This document shows, piece by piece, positions 1-8,790 of a stretch of 64,000 nt of DNA. The notes beneath the pieces are model-generated. The model saw nothing but the letters and a program-made list of their open reading frames with translations, ran no database searches and had not been told where the DNA came from. Location: the NCBI RefSeq assembly GCF_030264295.1, contig NZ_CP127173.1, positions 813,501 to 877,500 on the forward strand. The letters are read 5' to 3'. Numbering within the stretch: the first letter of the stretch is position 1; each line of letters opens with the position of its first letter. The position numbers and the translations under genes are program-made. Source of the DNA: Amycolatopsis nalaikhensis. Its GTDB lineage: Bacteria; Actinomycetota; Actinomycetes; Mycobacteriales; Pseudonocardiaceae.

Positions 1-1000
1 GGGCACAGGTTTCGACGAGGTCGACCAGTTCTCGGGCTTGGGTGCTGGAGAGGAGATCGTGCACGCCGCCGTGGGCGAGAACATCGCGGGCGGCGTATCC
101 GTCTTGGGCAGCGATCGCGCGGTTGATCAGCGAGGCGGCAATCTGGCTGGCGTGCGGATTGTCAAGGGTGCCGATGGCGTCGATGAAGGACAATCCCAGC
201 CGGATGTGGAAAACGGCCAGGCCGGGTGCCGCCGCGTTGAGTGCGTAGTAGCGGTTGAGGAGGGTGTCCAGGTGCGTGGTGCCCACGCCGCCGCGGCATT
301 GGATCGTGAGACAGGCGGTCACGGCGTTCTCCCAGGGTTCTCCTGGCTCAGTTTCGTCCAGAAGAGCGAGGGCGGCCTTGGAGTTTCCGGATGTCGCGTT
401 GGCGATGACGGCGACCTGGCGGCCATCGAGCATTCGGCGACCGATGCCCTTGTAGTTGCGCAGGCGGGTGCAGGCTTCTTGCCAGCGTCCGGCAATGGCG
501 AGGGCGCGGGCGCCGGTGGCCAGTAGGACCGTCCAAAGCCAACGGCGGACTTCGTGGTGTGTTTCCGCGGAGTTGGTGAGGTGAGCGGGGACGTCGACAC
601 CGTCGATCGTGGTCTCGGTGCGGGTGGAAACGCTGGTGTAGAGGGCTTCGATGAGGTCGAAGGCGCGCTCGCCGTGGCCGTCGCGGATGTGCATGCGGGC
701 GAGATTGACCAGTGGTTCAAGGGCGTGGCGTGCTGCCTGCGCGTCCAGGGGACAGGCGCGCAGGTATGCGTTCGCCTGACGGTGACACCACTGCCGCGCC
801 AGCTCGGGTAGGCCGCAGTCCGACGCGAGCAGCGCGGCAAGGTTGTGCACGGCGGAAGCAGTTGCGGTGTCGATGTTTCGCTCAGCGTCGCGGGCGCGGT
901 CGCACAGGTCCGCCACACGGCGGGCAAGAGGAGTACAGGCCGGGCGGGGTCGCGCGACGAGTGGGAATCGTCGTGCGAACTGGCCGGTGGGGTTGATCAT
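1..1000 (-). CDS. Helical protein of unknown function, last gene seen of the lanthipeptide operon (3' end outside window)
   Basis: An open frame starts at ATG 1000 and stays open to the left edge, giving 333 codons of a protein whose C-terminus is missing. The start overlaps the stop of the SpaB-C-like gene (ATGA), so the two are translationally coupled. The sequence is rich in Ala, Leu and Arg and reads as consecutive helical pairs (for example residues 25-110 and 150-230), which suggests a TPR-like or all-helical fold. No signal peptide, membrane helix or catalytic motif is visible. Its position as the distal gene of an FxLD lanthipeptide operon suggests an accessory or regulatory role in that pathway. 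This is inference from context; I do not recognise the family. Confidence 0.7.
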   Translation of the reverse strand, partial: MINPTGQFARRFPLVARPRPACTPLARRVADLCDRARDAERNIDTATASAVHNLAALLASDCGLPELARQWCHRQANAYLRACPLDAQAARHALEPLVNLARMHIRDGHGERAFDLIEALYTSVSTRTETTIDGVDVPAHLTNSAETHHEVRRWLWTVLLATGARALAIAGRWQEACTRLRNYKGIGRRMLDGRQVAVIANATSGNSKAALALLDETEPGEPWENAVTACLTIQCRGGVGTTHLDTLLNRYYALNAAAPGLAVFHIRLGLSFIDAIGTLDNPHASQIAASLINRAIAAQDGYAARDVLAHGGVHDLLSSTQARELVDLVETCA

Positions 1001-1875
1001 TGGCTCGTCGCCTCCTCGGCGTGGCCCATGACGACAGCCTTGGCGGTGTGGGCGAGCAGGCTTTGCGTAGTGGAGGGCAGGCCCAGTCGGTTCCAGTGGA
1101 AGATGATGTGGTGGGCGAGGACAGCTCGCACGCCACGAGTGAGCGTTCCGTTGCGAGCGTGATCGCCCAGTGACTGGCCTGCTTCGGCAAAGGCCGTAAC
1201 CCACTCGGCGAGAAAGGCCAGCGGCCCACTCTCCTGCACCAAAGGGCTGTCAGGGCCAGCGTCGACGGTCATCAGCCGTCGTAGGTTGGTTTCCAGGGTG
1301 TTCAGCCGGTCCGATGGCGTGTCGGGTGGATCAGGGCGAAGTTCGTCGGCGACGCGCGCCCAAACGTCTCCTTGTTCGAACCAGTCCTGGCCCGCACTGC
1401 GCATCAGGGTGCTGCACAGCAACACGGACAGTTCGCGCCGTTGGTCGCCGCGACCGGTGGACGTGCTGGCGCCTGGCGTGCCGAGGTAAGCGAGGATCTG
1501 TCGGCTGTCGTTATGGAATAGGTGGTGCGCCAGGCCCATGCCAGCCGTCCCGCCGAAGACGTACGCCTCTGGTTCGTAGATGGTCTCGACCCAGTTCGCG
1601 ATGTGGCCGGCCGCCTGCAGCGTGTCGAGTCGCTGATGGATAAGGGCCACTGCGTCCTGCTCGGTGGTGTCGTGCGCTGGCAGGAAACGCAGCCGCCAGC
1701 AAGGGTTTTTCCGCATGAAGAACCACGCCGCGATCTCCCCGGCGGTCTCGGCGCCGGCCATCTCTGGGCCGATGTGGACGATCCCGATGCGCTCGGCGGC
1801 GGTGTAGTCGTGGAAGTGGATGAACACCTGACGCCACGAATGCTTCGCGGGGCGCGAATCGAGGTCATCGTTCAT
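997..1875 (-). CDS. Stand-alone SpaB C-terminal / thiopeptide-type bacteriocin biosynthesis domain protein
   Basis: This 292-residue protein resembles the C-terminal (elimination) domain of LanB dehydratases, which also occurs as a separate protein in thiopeptide and class I lanthipeptide clusters. Supporting features are an N-terminal W-x-Q-V-F-I-H-F segment, the stretch FFMRKNPCWRLRFLP (this family pairs an F-F-x-R motif with a W-x-L-R-x-R strand), and GLAHHLFHNDS in the middle. ATG 1875 is preferred over a longer frame that would reach into lanC; it lies 23 bp after the lanC stop. The stop overlaps the next gene. In known systems this domain eliminates glutamate from glutamylated Ser/Thr. 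Because the LanB next to it carries its own copy of the domain, this protein may be a second eliminase or may act on a different step. Confidence 0.8.
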   Translation of the reverse strand: MNDDLDSRPAKHSWRQVFIHFHDYTAAERIGIVHIGPEMAGAETAGEIAAWFFMRKNPCWRLRFLPAHDTTEQDAVALIHQRLDTLQAAGHIANWVETIYEPEAYVFGGTAGMGLAHHLFHNDSRQILAYLGTPGASTSTGRGDQRRELSVLLCSTLMRSAGQDWFEQGDVWARVADELRPDPPDTPSDRLNTLETNLRRLMTVDAGPDSPLVQESGPLAFLAEWVTAFAEAGQSLGDHARNGTLTRGVRAVLAHHIIFHWNRLGLPSTTQSLLAHTAKAVVMGHAEEATSQ

Positions 1876-1898
1876 GCTCGTGGAGTTCCTTCGTCCGG

Positions 1899-3137
1899 TT
1901 AGGCGAGAAGCAGGCACGCGTCCCAGTGCGTGAGCGGGGCGGTGTCGGTTCCGGCGGTCTGCAGCGCGAGTGCCACCCCCGCGTGGCCGTCAAGGAATTC
2001 CGCATCCTCGGGCGCCGATTCGAGTCCGGCGAGCAGTCGTTCGGTCAGACCCGGCAACTCATTCGCGATGTCCGGTGTGTCGGCGTCGGCCGCCATGCGC
2101 CATGCGACCTGGAACAGGCCGGCCATGCCGTGGCACAGCCCCGTTTCGGGGAGTCGGTCGAGTTGATCAGGGGCTTGAAGACAGCCGAGCATCGCGGCCT
2201 CGGCGGCGCGCTGTCGTGCGACATTGCCGGTCGCCAGGCCGGCAAGTTGTTGGGCGCGGGCGATGCCAGGAGTGCCGTAGCACCACGACGGGCGTTGGTG
2301 GCTGGACTCCTCAACATGCCCTTTGTAGACATGGTCAAGGGTGATGTAGCCAGGCCACCATGAACCGGAGGGCTGCTCTTGCTGCCATGTGTCCAGCCAG
2401 GCGCAAATCCGCGCGATGGCGTCGACGTGTTCCTCCACGACGACACCCCGCAGCATGGCGAGGGACAGCAACGCGAGCGGGGCGGCGATACCGTGCGACA
2501 TGCCAAGGTTGCCGTGTCCAGCGGGAAAATCCGGCGAAGGGTCACCGTTCGGAGAAACGTCGGTCCACCAGCCGGGCAGGCCGTCTGGGTTGTCCGGCAG
2601 CGGCTCGGTCAACCGGACGAGGTAGGACAGCACGGCTCGGGTGACGTCGTCGTCGGGGTGGCGCCGCAGGTGGTACGAGCCCAGGCCGGCCAGGCCCCGG
2701 ATGAGGTCGAACTCGGCCAGCGCGGGCTGGTCGCCGCGGTCAATGCGCGCGTGCGCGTCGTCGAGGCGGCGGCGGGTCAGCGCGATGGTGCTCGCGTCGA
2801 GGTCGGTCAGTGCGCGTGCGAGTTTGCCGGGCCGGTCCGCCGCTGCGCGTGTGACGAATGCCAGCGTTGGGGCGCCGAAGTACAGGTTGGCATTGGGGCC
2901 GGCGCTGAGATTGTCGCGTGCGGCGATGGTCAACCAGGTGTGCGCCGTGTTCCAGTCGCCGTGGCCGGCGCGGGCACGTTCGATGTGCAGCAAGGCAATA
3001 CCCGCCGCACCTCCGGCGAGCGATTGCGGCCGGGACCGGCCGTTGCCGTGGTGAACGCTTCGGACTGCATTTGGGTGGGCCAGGCGGTCAGCGATGGCTG
3101 CCGCTGTGGCGAGCGCCTGCGGATGGGGACGGCTCAC
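1899..3137 (-). CDS. lanC: LanC-like lanthionine cyclase
   Basis: The 412-residue protein has the expected length of a LanC cyclase, a cytoplasmic zinc enzyme that adds cysteine thiols to dehydroalanine/dehydrobutyrine to form (methyl)lanthionine rings. The zinc-ligand motifs are visible: a Cys in SWCYGTPGIA near residue 285 and the Cys-His pair in LCHGMAG near residue 335. Repeated Gly-rich helical hairpins (for example GLAGLGSYHL and GHGNLGMSHGIAAPL) fit the alpha/alpha toroid fold. Translation starts at GTG 3137, overlapping the lanB stop by GTGA, so the cyclase is coupled to the dehydratase. The presumed substrate is the precursor encoded at 6320-6493. Confidence 0.92.
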   Translation of the reverse strand: MSRPHPQALATAAAIADRLAHPNAVRSVHHGNGRSRPQSLAGGAAGIALLHIERARAGHGDWNTAHTWLTIAARDNLSAGPNANLYFGAPTLAFVTRAAADRPGKLARALTDLDASTIALTRRRLDDAHARIDRGDQPALAEFDLIRGLAGLGSYHLRRHPDDDVTRAVLSYLVRLTEPLPDNPDGLPGWWTDVSPNGDPSPDFPAGHGNLGMSHGIAAPLALLSLAMLRGVVVEEHVDAIARICAWLDTWQQEQPSGSWWPGYITLDHVYKGHVEESSHQRPSWCYGTPGIARAQQLAGLATGNVARQRAAEAAMLGCLQAPDQLDRLPETGLCHGMAGLFQVAWRMAADADTPDIANELPGLTERLLAGLESAPEDAEFLDGHAGVALALQTAGTDTAPLTHWDACLLLA

Positions 3138-6100
3138 GAGGCTCCTTGTGCTCGGCTCATCCAGCTCAGGGCGGCGGCACGCGCCAGGCGAGCACAGGCG
3201 CGCTCGGCATCAGGCGACAGCCCGAGCATGCGGACCACATGCAGGTGCACCAAGTCGGGAAGCAGCACCTCCGGGGTGGTTTCACCTGAGACGACGAGGG
3301 CGTCGCGGTAGGCGGTCAACGCCGTGCGTCGCCTGGCCCATGCGGTTGTGGTCTCGACGCCGCCGGGAGTTGCGCGCAGCGCGGCCCAGCCCTCACGTGG
3401 GTCCGCGAGCCGGACCGCCTGGTTGAGCACCTCCCGAGCCGCGGCCTCGTGTGAGCTGGTTCTGGCGTGCTCGATCAGCCAGCGCATGCCCTTGCCGAGC
3501 TTCTCCGGTGAAAGATATGACGAGGTCAACCACACTCGCGGCGATCACCGCGTAGTGGTGTGGAGCGCCGCGGTGACCAGTTGCGGTGAGCTGGGCAACC
3601 GCGGCGGTTGAGTCGGCAGCGAACAGTGACTCGGCTGCTGCCATCGCCGGGCCGTCGCCGAAGCGTCCGGTTTCGGGGTAGTAGGTGTCCAACTGTGCTT
3701 GCCCGACGAGGCCGAGACGGCGCAGGCCGGCGGTCCAGGTGCCGACGCACCGCGCGGTCTCGCCGAAGTGGTCTGGGCTTGGTAGCCGGAGCCGGAGCCG
3801 AAGGTGGGGTTCGGGGTCCTCGTATCGGAGGAACCACCATTCCAGCGGGCTTTCCCACGTGGCGAGCAGGTCGGGCAGGTGGGTGGTGAGGATGGTGGTC
3901 TGCCGGTCCGGGTGGCCGTAGAGCTTCAGGTAGAGCCAGTCGCTGGCACCTGGCAGATGTCCGTGTTCGGTACCGATCACGCGGCCTGGCCCGTTCCGAT
4001 TCCTGCTTGCTGGGCGTGACGGTTGGGTGGCGAGGAGCGGGACAACGATCTCGTGTGCGCGTCCGTTGCACCAGCCCAATGTGTTGGCGTCGGGTGCCTC
4101 GCGCAGGGTGGCGCGTCCGGTGCGGTCCAGATCGGCGCGGAGCAGGTGCTGGTGCGCGGGTTCGTCAAGATCCAACTGAAGACGGCGGTCGTCGTCGCTC
4201 AGGTAGACGAAGGTAGGAACCGAGTATCGGCGGCGCCAGGCCGTCAGATCCTCGACCCAGTCCGGCCACGCGGCTGCAGGGCCGGGAAGGTCGGAGGTCG
4301 CCAAGGTCCATCGTGCTGGCGACAGAATCGTCCGTCGGTATCGAATCCTAGGTAGGAACGGCAATTTGCTGGCAGCTCCCCACGAGAACGGGGCGCACGC
4401 GGCGGCGCGTGCCGTGCTGATCTCGCAGAGGAACCGAAGGAACGGGTGAGAAGCATTGGTGAACTCGACGGCGCTGAACACCATCGGTTCCACAGGACGT
4501 TGCTGGGAGATCGACATCAAGTACAGGCGCTCCGCGTCACCGGTCACAGCCAGATCGTCCAGAGGGATCAACTCGCCGCCGGGTGTGCGGTGTTCGGCCA
4601 GAGACACCAACTGCGGCAGGACCGCCGGACTGCGAGCGACGTTCTCGGCGCGCACGTACAGCGTCGGACACGACACCTGCACCGGTATCGCGTCCTCGTT
4701 CACCGTGGGCAGCCCGGCATAGGCGTCGACCATCCGTCCGCGGTCCACCGGGTCGAGGATGTCGAGGAACCGACCGGTGGTGCTTCCAGCTGCGCGGGAC
4801 ACCCCCACGACGGCGAGATCGAACTCGCCCCGATCGAGCGCGTCCGGTTCTGGTGCGTGCAGTCGGAAGCGCAGTTCGGTATGAGGCTGCACCGCATTGA
4901 CGTCGTCTCCCGCGAGCTGGGCGACCATCTTGTCGTCGAGCACGACTTCGATGCAGTTCTCGATGCCTGCCTTCTGTGCCAGGGCCAACAACGTCTCGTC
5001 CCGCTCGGACATGCCGGGCCCTGATGGCAACTTCAGGCGTGCATCCCGGTACCCGGAAGGAAATCCCAACCCCGTGTCGCTGTTGAGGATCTCCCTGACA
5101 GGAACCAATGCGGACATGCCGTAGCGTTCGAGAAACCTGGAGTGGAAGTCCCGCCAGGCCGGAGTTCCGCTGGGATGCGGCGCCAGGCGCGTTAGAACCT
5201 CGGCCGCGGCCTCCGCTTCCCGCGCGACCACTTGAGGAAGTACGAGCTCGCAGTCGACCCGGAGATCGACTCCGAGGGGGCGCTCGCTGGCGGAGATTCC
5301 GTCCATCCTGGTTGCCACAGCGGTTCGAAGGTCACGCTCGATCGTCGGCATTCGCACTCGGGTGTGCCGTGACAGGTCGAGATGGGTGTCGCGAAGCTGC
5401 CCTACGAGCTCGGCCACCTCCGGTACATCCAGCGCACCAACGGCGACCAACTCGTCGACAACATGGGCCAGCGGGTCCGATGTCGTCATCGGCGCACGCA
5501 GACTGGTGATGAGGAGACGCTGGGTCACAAGCTCGGCCAGCATTCTCTCGATCACAGGTGCAGACGTCGTGGGAAAATCGGCCCGCAGCTTGCCGACCAG
5601 ATCAGCCATCAGGATGGGAAACCGTGCGGCCTGCATCACCGTCTCGACCGCCTTGGTGTGCCGGACGGACACCTCCGCTGGAGCGGTCGAACTGGATGCG
5701 CCAGCCTGCTGCTGGCAGCCCACCACCACTCGTCCGTCGCGGACGAACGCCAGATTGTTCAGCACGACCGGAAGCCGTGGCCGGAGCTCGGAGCACGTTT
5801 CCAGGCGTGTGATCACAGCCGCTAGCCATTCGGAATCGACGCGCGCCGTGGCCTGATGTTGCTCCCCGAAGCGGATGTGGAGTTCGCGGCCAAACCGAGC
5901 TGGAGCGACACCAGCAAATAGCCCGAACGGTGTCGGTCGGCTCGTCGCCCGCAGCACGTATCGGGCGAGCGATAGCGCCGCACGTCGTACCTGGCGTGGC
6001 GGTAGGAGGTCTCCGTCGCACACCTCGGGGATGCGGCGGGCCAGCACTGGGCTGGCTACCTCGACGGCGTCAGCGATCGCTCTGATGTCCCAGACTTGTC

Positions 6101-6293
6101 GCAACCACGTGCGCCACTGCTCGACGTGCTCATCGGTGTTGCCGGTGAGATCCGGCCAGGACGGAATGTCTAATGAGGACGGTAGTGCGCCTGCCCGCAC
6201 AAGCGCGGCATCGACGATTCTGTACAACGGCAATCCCTTGAGTCCGGTACGTCGGCCCGGTGGCCGAGTTCCTCGCGCCACCGGGCCGCGCAT
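3134..6293 (-). CDS. lanB: Lantibiotic dehydratase LanB, frameshifted near its C-terminus
   Basis: The main frame gives a full-length LanB: an N-terminal glutamylation domain (PFGLFAGVAPA and LARYVLRATSRPTP near residues 90-115), then a SpaB-C elimination domain with dWLYLKLYG and EWWFLRYEDPEPHLRLRLR. Class I dehydratases use Glu-tRNA to glutamylate and then eliminate Ser/Thr hydroxyls. Around 3525-3545 the reading must jump +1: the main frame degenerates after AASVVDL, while the next frame supplies the expected ending (SYLSPEKLGKGMRWLIEHAR onward) and reaches the stop that overlaps lanC. One extra base is the simplest cause. It may be a sequencing error or a real mutation; if real, the last ~130 residues of the elimination domain are lost. 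ATG 6293 is 26 bp after the precursor stop and lacks an obvious ribosome binding site. Confidence 0.88.
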
Positions 6294-6319
6294 CAGCGAC
6301 AGATCATCGAGTCGAAGTG

Positions 6320-6493
6320 CTAGGGGCAGCTGTTGCAGGCGCTTTCGCAGGTGCTGCCGCAGTTGTCGTCGGTGAGTCGCATCAGTTCGGTGATCACCGA
6401 GCCGGACTCGACAATGCTGACGTCGAGGTCGAACTCCGCGTCAGCAGCCGGCGCGGCCGGCACCGTTGCCACCTGATCCATCAGGACGGTCAC
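6320..6493 (-). CDS. lanA: FxLD-family lanthipeptide precursor
   Basis: A 57-residue precursor is predicted from GTG 6493, chosen because a strong ribosome binding site (AAGGAAGGAGG) sits about 5 bases upstream. A longer ATG frame from 6541 would bury this site. The leader contains EFDLDVSIVESG, the FxLD motif of this precursor family, and is Ala/Pro-rich before it. The core ends NCGSTCESACNSCP: four Cys alternate with Ser/Thr, so several lanthionine rings can form. Two Asp residues just before the Cys-rich part (LTDDN) are possible targets of the companion methyltransferase. The gene lies directly between the methyltransferase and lanB. I infer secretion, but no dedicated transporter or leader protease is visible in this part of the cluster. 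Confidence 0.88.
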   Translation of the reverse strand: MTVLMDQVATVPAAPAADAEFDLDVSIVESGSVITELMRLTDDNCGSTCESACNSCP

Positions 6494-6547
6494 AGACTCC
6501 TCCTTCCTTGCCTGATCGTGTTCGGTTCCGAGCGTGCGCACTCGGTC

Positions 6548-7789
6548 TTAGGAGGCCCTTCGGTGGGGCCAGGAAATAACGACGCGGGTGTGCTTCTTGT
6601 TGAGGACGAAGGCTTCCTCGGGAAGCTGGCCATCCGGGGTGTCCGCTGGGTACACCTCGATCGTCGCGTCGAGGTTGCTGCCGTCCCACGACTGGATGTG
6701 CTGGAGCAGTTGGTCAGCGAGGTCCTTGGCGTCCGGACCGTGTCCGTAAGCCCCGAACTCGCACGTCGACCTGTCTGGGGTGACGCCGCGCAGGCCGAGG
6801 TAGGCGAAGCTGTCCTCGCCTACCGCAGTCGGCATCCCCAGAGCCCAGGCGTGGGCTACCAGGCCGCGCGCTGCGGCCTGCTTCTGGGCCGTGAGGACGC
6901 CGAACTTCGGCAGGTTGAGCGCCAGCCACAGGTGCAGGCCGTCGGAGCGCCCGACACCGCTGACCGTGACTCCGGACCATGCCTCCACCCTGGGCTGGGA
7001 CAACGCCTCCCGAAGACGGTCGGCATCGGCCGGTTGGTCCCCATCGATGCGAAGGCTGACCTCGTCCCCGGCGAGCGGAATCACGCGCTCGGCCGGGGCG
7101 TTGACGCCCTGCATCGGAACGAAGCTGCACAACTCGTAGCCCCGGCTCACCAGCCGGTCCCCGTCGCGCTCGAACACCACTGAGCGGGTCAGGCCGCGCA
7201 TCCGCAGCGGGACGACGATCCGTCCTCCCTCGGCAAGCTGGTCCGTCCAGGCCGGCGGGATGTCCCACGCGCTGGTCGTGGCGATCACGCAGTCGTACGG
7301 CGCATGGTCCGGTACACCGCCGTCGGCGTCGGCCACGACGGCCTTGACCCGGTCGTACCCCGCCGCCGCCAAGCAGCGCCGGGTCCGGTCGATCACCTCG
7401 GGGTCGATGTCGACCGTCGTGACCTGACCAGTTTCGCCCACCAACTCCGCGATCAGCGCCGCGTTGTACCCGCCCGAGCCGATCTCCAGAACCCGCATGC
7501 CGGGTTCGAGCTGGGCCTGTTCGAGCATCATGGCCTGAATGTCCGCGGCCGAGATCATGCTGATGGCCACGCCTCGCTCGTCCCTCTTGGTCTGCAGAAT
7601 GGTCTTGGCCGCGTAGGCCCGCTCCAACGGCTCCCCCGGCGCGAACAGATGCCGCGGCACGGTGCCCACAGCGGTGGCGACCCGATCACTACGGATCACC
7701 CCCAACTCGCGGAGCTCGGTGACCATCGCCGCGCGCAACCCATCGGCCTGCGTGGTCTCGTCGGCGTTTACATCTCGGGCTGTAGTCAT
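6548..7789 (-). CDS. Methyltransferase of the FxLD lanthipeptide system (protein-L-isoaspartate O-methyltransferase-like)
   Basis: This 413-residue protein begins with a PCMT-like Rossmann domain: VPRHLFAPGE, then the SAM-binding motif VLEIGSGGYNAALIAE near residue 115, and DYDCVIAT-type post-motifs. The C-terminal ~150 residues form the extra domain typical of 'methyltransferase, FxLD system' proteins. Related enzymes in class I lanthipeptide pathways methylate an Asp side chain of the modified peptide, which leads to succinimide or isoaspartate formation. The paired Asp residues beside the core of the neighbouring precursor fit that role, but the target residue is inferred. It ends 54 bp before the precursor GTG and probably belongs to the same transcript as the lan genes. 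Confidence 0.85.
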   Translation of the reverse strand: MTTARDVNADETTQADGLRAAMVTELRELGVIRSDRVATAVGTVPRHLFAPGEPLERAYAAKTILQTKRDERGVAISMISAADIQAMMLEQAQLEPGMRVLEIGSGGYNAALIAELVGETGQVTTVDIDPEVIDRTRRCLAAAGYDRVKAVVADADGGVPDHAPYDCVIATTSAWDIPPAWTDQLAEGGRIVVPLRMRGLTRSVVFERDGDRLVSRGYELCSFVPMQGVNAPAERVIPLAGDEVSLRIDGDQPADADRLREALSQPRVEAWSGVTVSGVGRSDGLHLWLALNLPKFGVLTAQKQAAARGLVAHAWALGMPTAVGEDSFAYLGLRGVTPDRSTCEFGAYGHGPDAKDLADQLLQHIQSWDGSNLDATIEVYPADTPDGQLPEEAFVLNKKHTRVVISWPHRRAS

Positions 7790-7888
7790 TCAGTTACTCT
7801 TTCAGAGCGTGTTCTCGGACAGGTCCTCGGTTCGAGGTCGAGCGGACCAGGGGTTGCGCCATGGTCGGGGCCACAGCACGCCGCCCGG

Positions 7889-8236
7889 TCAGGAGGCCCC
7901 CAGCATCTCGACGGCCGGCCGTCCGGCGGCAGCCGCATGCCTACCGGCTCCAGCCGCGGGGGAACCGTCGGCGGCGATCAGGTGCTGGTAGGCGGTGCTC
8001 CACACGGTGCAGGGGTGTCGGCGTGGGCGTAGCCAGCCGGAGCATTCCGAGCAGCGGCCATGCTCGTTGGGAGCGTGCAGTTTCAGCAGTGCCCGCCAGG
8101 CATCGGCCAATCGGGTGATCTCCGTTTTCGCCAAGGAGGCGCGGGACGGTTCGTCGGATTTGGAGACCAGCCGGTCGAGGTACTCCAGGCGTTCGAGAAC
8201 TGCCGTGTCGAGGGTCGAGGCCAGGCACTCATCCAT
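7889..8236 (-). CDS. Small Cys/His-containing protein of unknown function
   Basis: A 115-residue protein starts at ATG 8236, overlapping the preceding gene by 8 bp. Its first half is a predicted helix pair (LERLEYLDRLVSKSDEP). The second half carries GRCSECSGWLRPRRHPCTVW followed by a His, which looks like a small zinc-binding knuckle. The Ala-rich tail appears disordered. Proteins of this kind occur in actinobacterial accessory operons without an assigned role. It is the last gene of the dTMP-kinase-like operon, 99 bp before the FxLD methyltransferase, so it could be co-transcribed with the lanthipeptide genes. Confidence 0.6.
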   Translation of the reverse strand: MDECLASTLDTAVLERLEYLDRLVSKSDEPSRASLAKTEITRLADAWRALLKLHAPNEHGRCSECSGWLRPRRHPCTVWSTAYQHLIAADGSPAAGAGRHAAAAGRPAVEMLGAS

Positions 8237-8567
8237 GGGAGGACTCCTCGTCGAACCAGGGATCCGATTGCGGGGCGGACTGGGGGCGTGGTGCGGGTTG
8301 TGGGGCGGGGGATCTCGGCTGCGGCCACAGCCGGGAGTGGAGGTCCTTCGGTATCCAGTCGGGAAGCCGTAGCCCGGCAGTCATCACCTGGTGGGCGGCG
8401 GTTTGGAACCGGGAGCATGGCCATGACTCGGCCGAGCACAGGGGGCACGCCCATGGCTCGTCCGGAGGCGGGAGGTGCGCGGCCAGTTCGTTGATCGCCG
8501 TGGCGACCTGCCCGGTAAGGCTGTCAGCCGCGACGACCACGGCAACGACCTCGCGGATCCCGCCCAT
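8229..8567 (-). CDS. Small CxxC protein of unknown function
   Basis: The 112-residue protein reads from ATG 8567, chosen because upstream sequence in this frame is Arg/Ser/Pro-rich and overlaps the previous gene. An N-terminal helix (residues 1-35) is followed by WACPLCSAESWPCSRF, a compact three-Cys motif that could bind zinc, and then by a Pro/Gln-rich tail. The motif resembles that of the protein encoded immediately downstream, so the pair may be functionally linked or distantly related. Both follow the dTMP-kinase-like gene. The function is unknown. Confidence 0.55.
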   Translation of the reverse strand: MGGIREVVAVVVAADSLTGQVATAINELAAHLPPPDEPWACPLCSAESWPCSRFQTAAHQVMTAGLRLPDWIPKDLHSRLWPQPRSPAPQPAPRPQSAPQSDPWFDEESSHG

Positions 8568-8571
8568 CGGA

Positions 8572-8790
8572 TCACGCCGCCGCAGGGCAGGTCGGGGTCT
8601 GGACGCGGGTGACCATGGCGTCGTCGGTTCCCCACGGGGCGCGGATCTGGATGGTTGACAGCCGGCCGTGGTCGACCCGCCGGACAGCTCCAGCGAGCTG
8701 CGTCGAACCACAACCGAGTTGGTGAACGGCCAGGTCATCGCCGAGGTGGACGACGCTCGGTGACGTTAATGAGTGATGAGAAACGGTCAC
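8572..8790 (-). CDS. Short conserved-looking protein coupled to the dTMP-kinase-like gene
   Basis: A 72-residue frame starts at GTG 8790, overlapping the kinase stop (GTGA), and ends 4 bp before the next gene. It is mildly acidic and reads as a small soluble domain (HLGDDLAVHQLGCGSTQLAGAVRRVDHG). No known motif is visible. Tight coupling on both sides is the main support for it being real. Confidence 0.5.
   Translation of the reverse strand: MTVSHHSLTSPSVVHLGDDLAVHQLGCGSTQLAGAVRRVDHGRLSTIQIRAPWGTDDAMVTRVQTPTCPAAA

Noticed and set aside
3500..3560. Programmed +1 frameshifting in lanB
   Set aside because: No slippery codon followed by a stop or a stimulatory structure is visible; an extra base is the simpler explanation.
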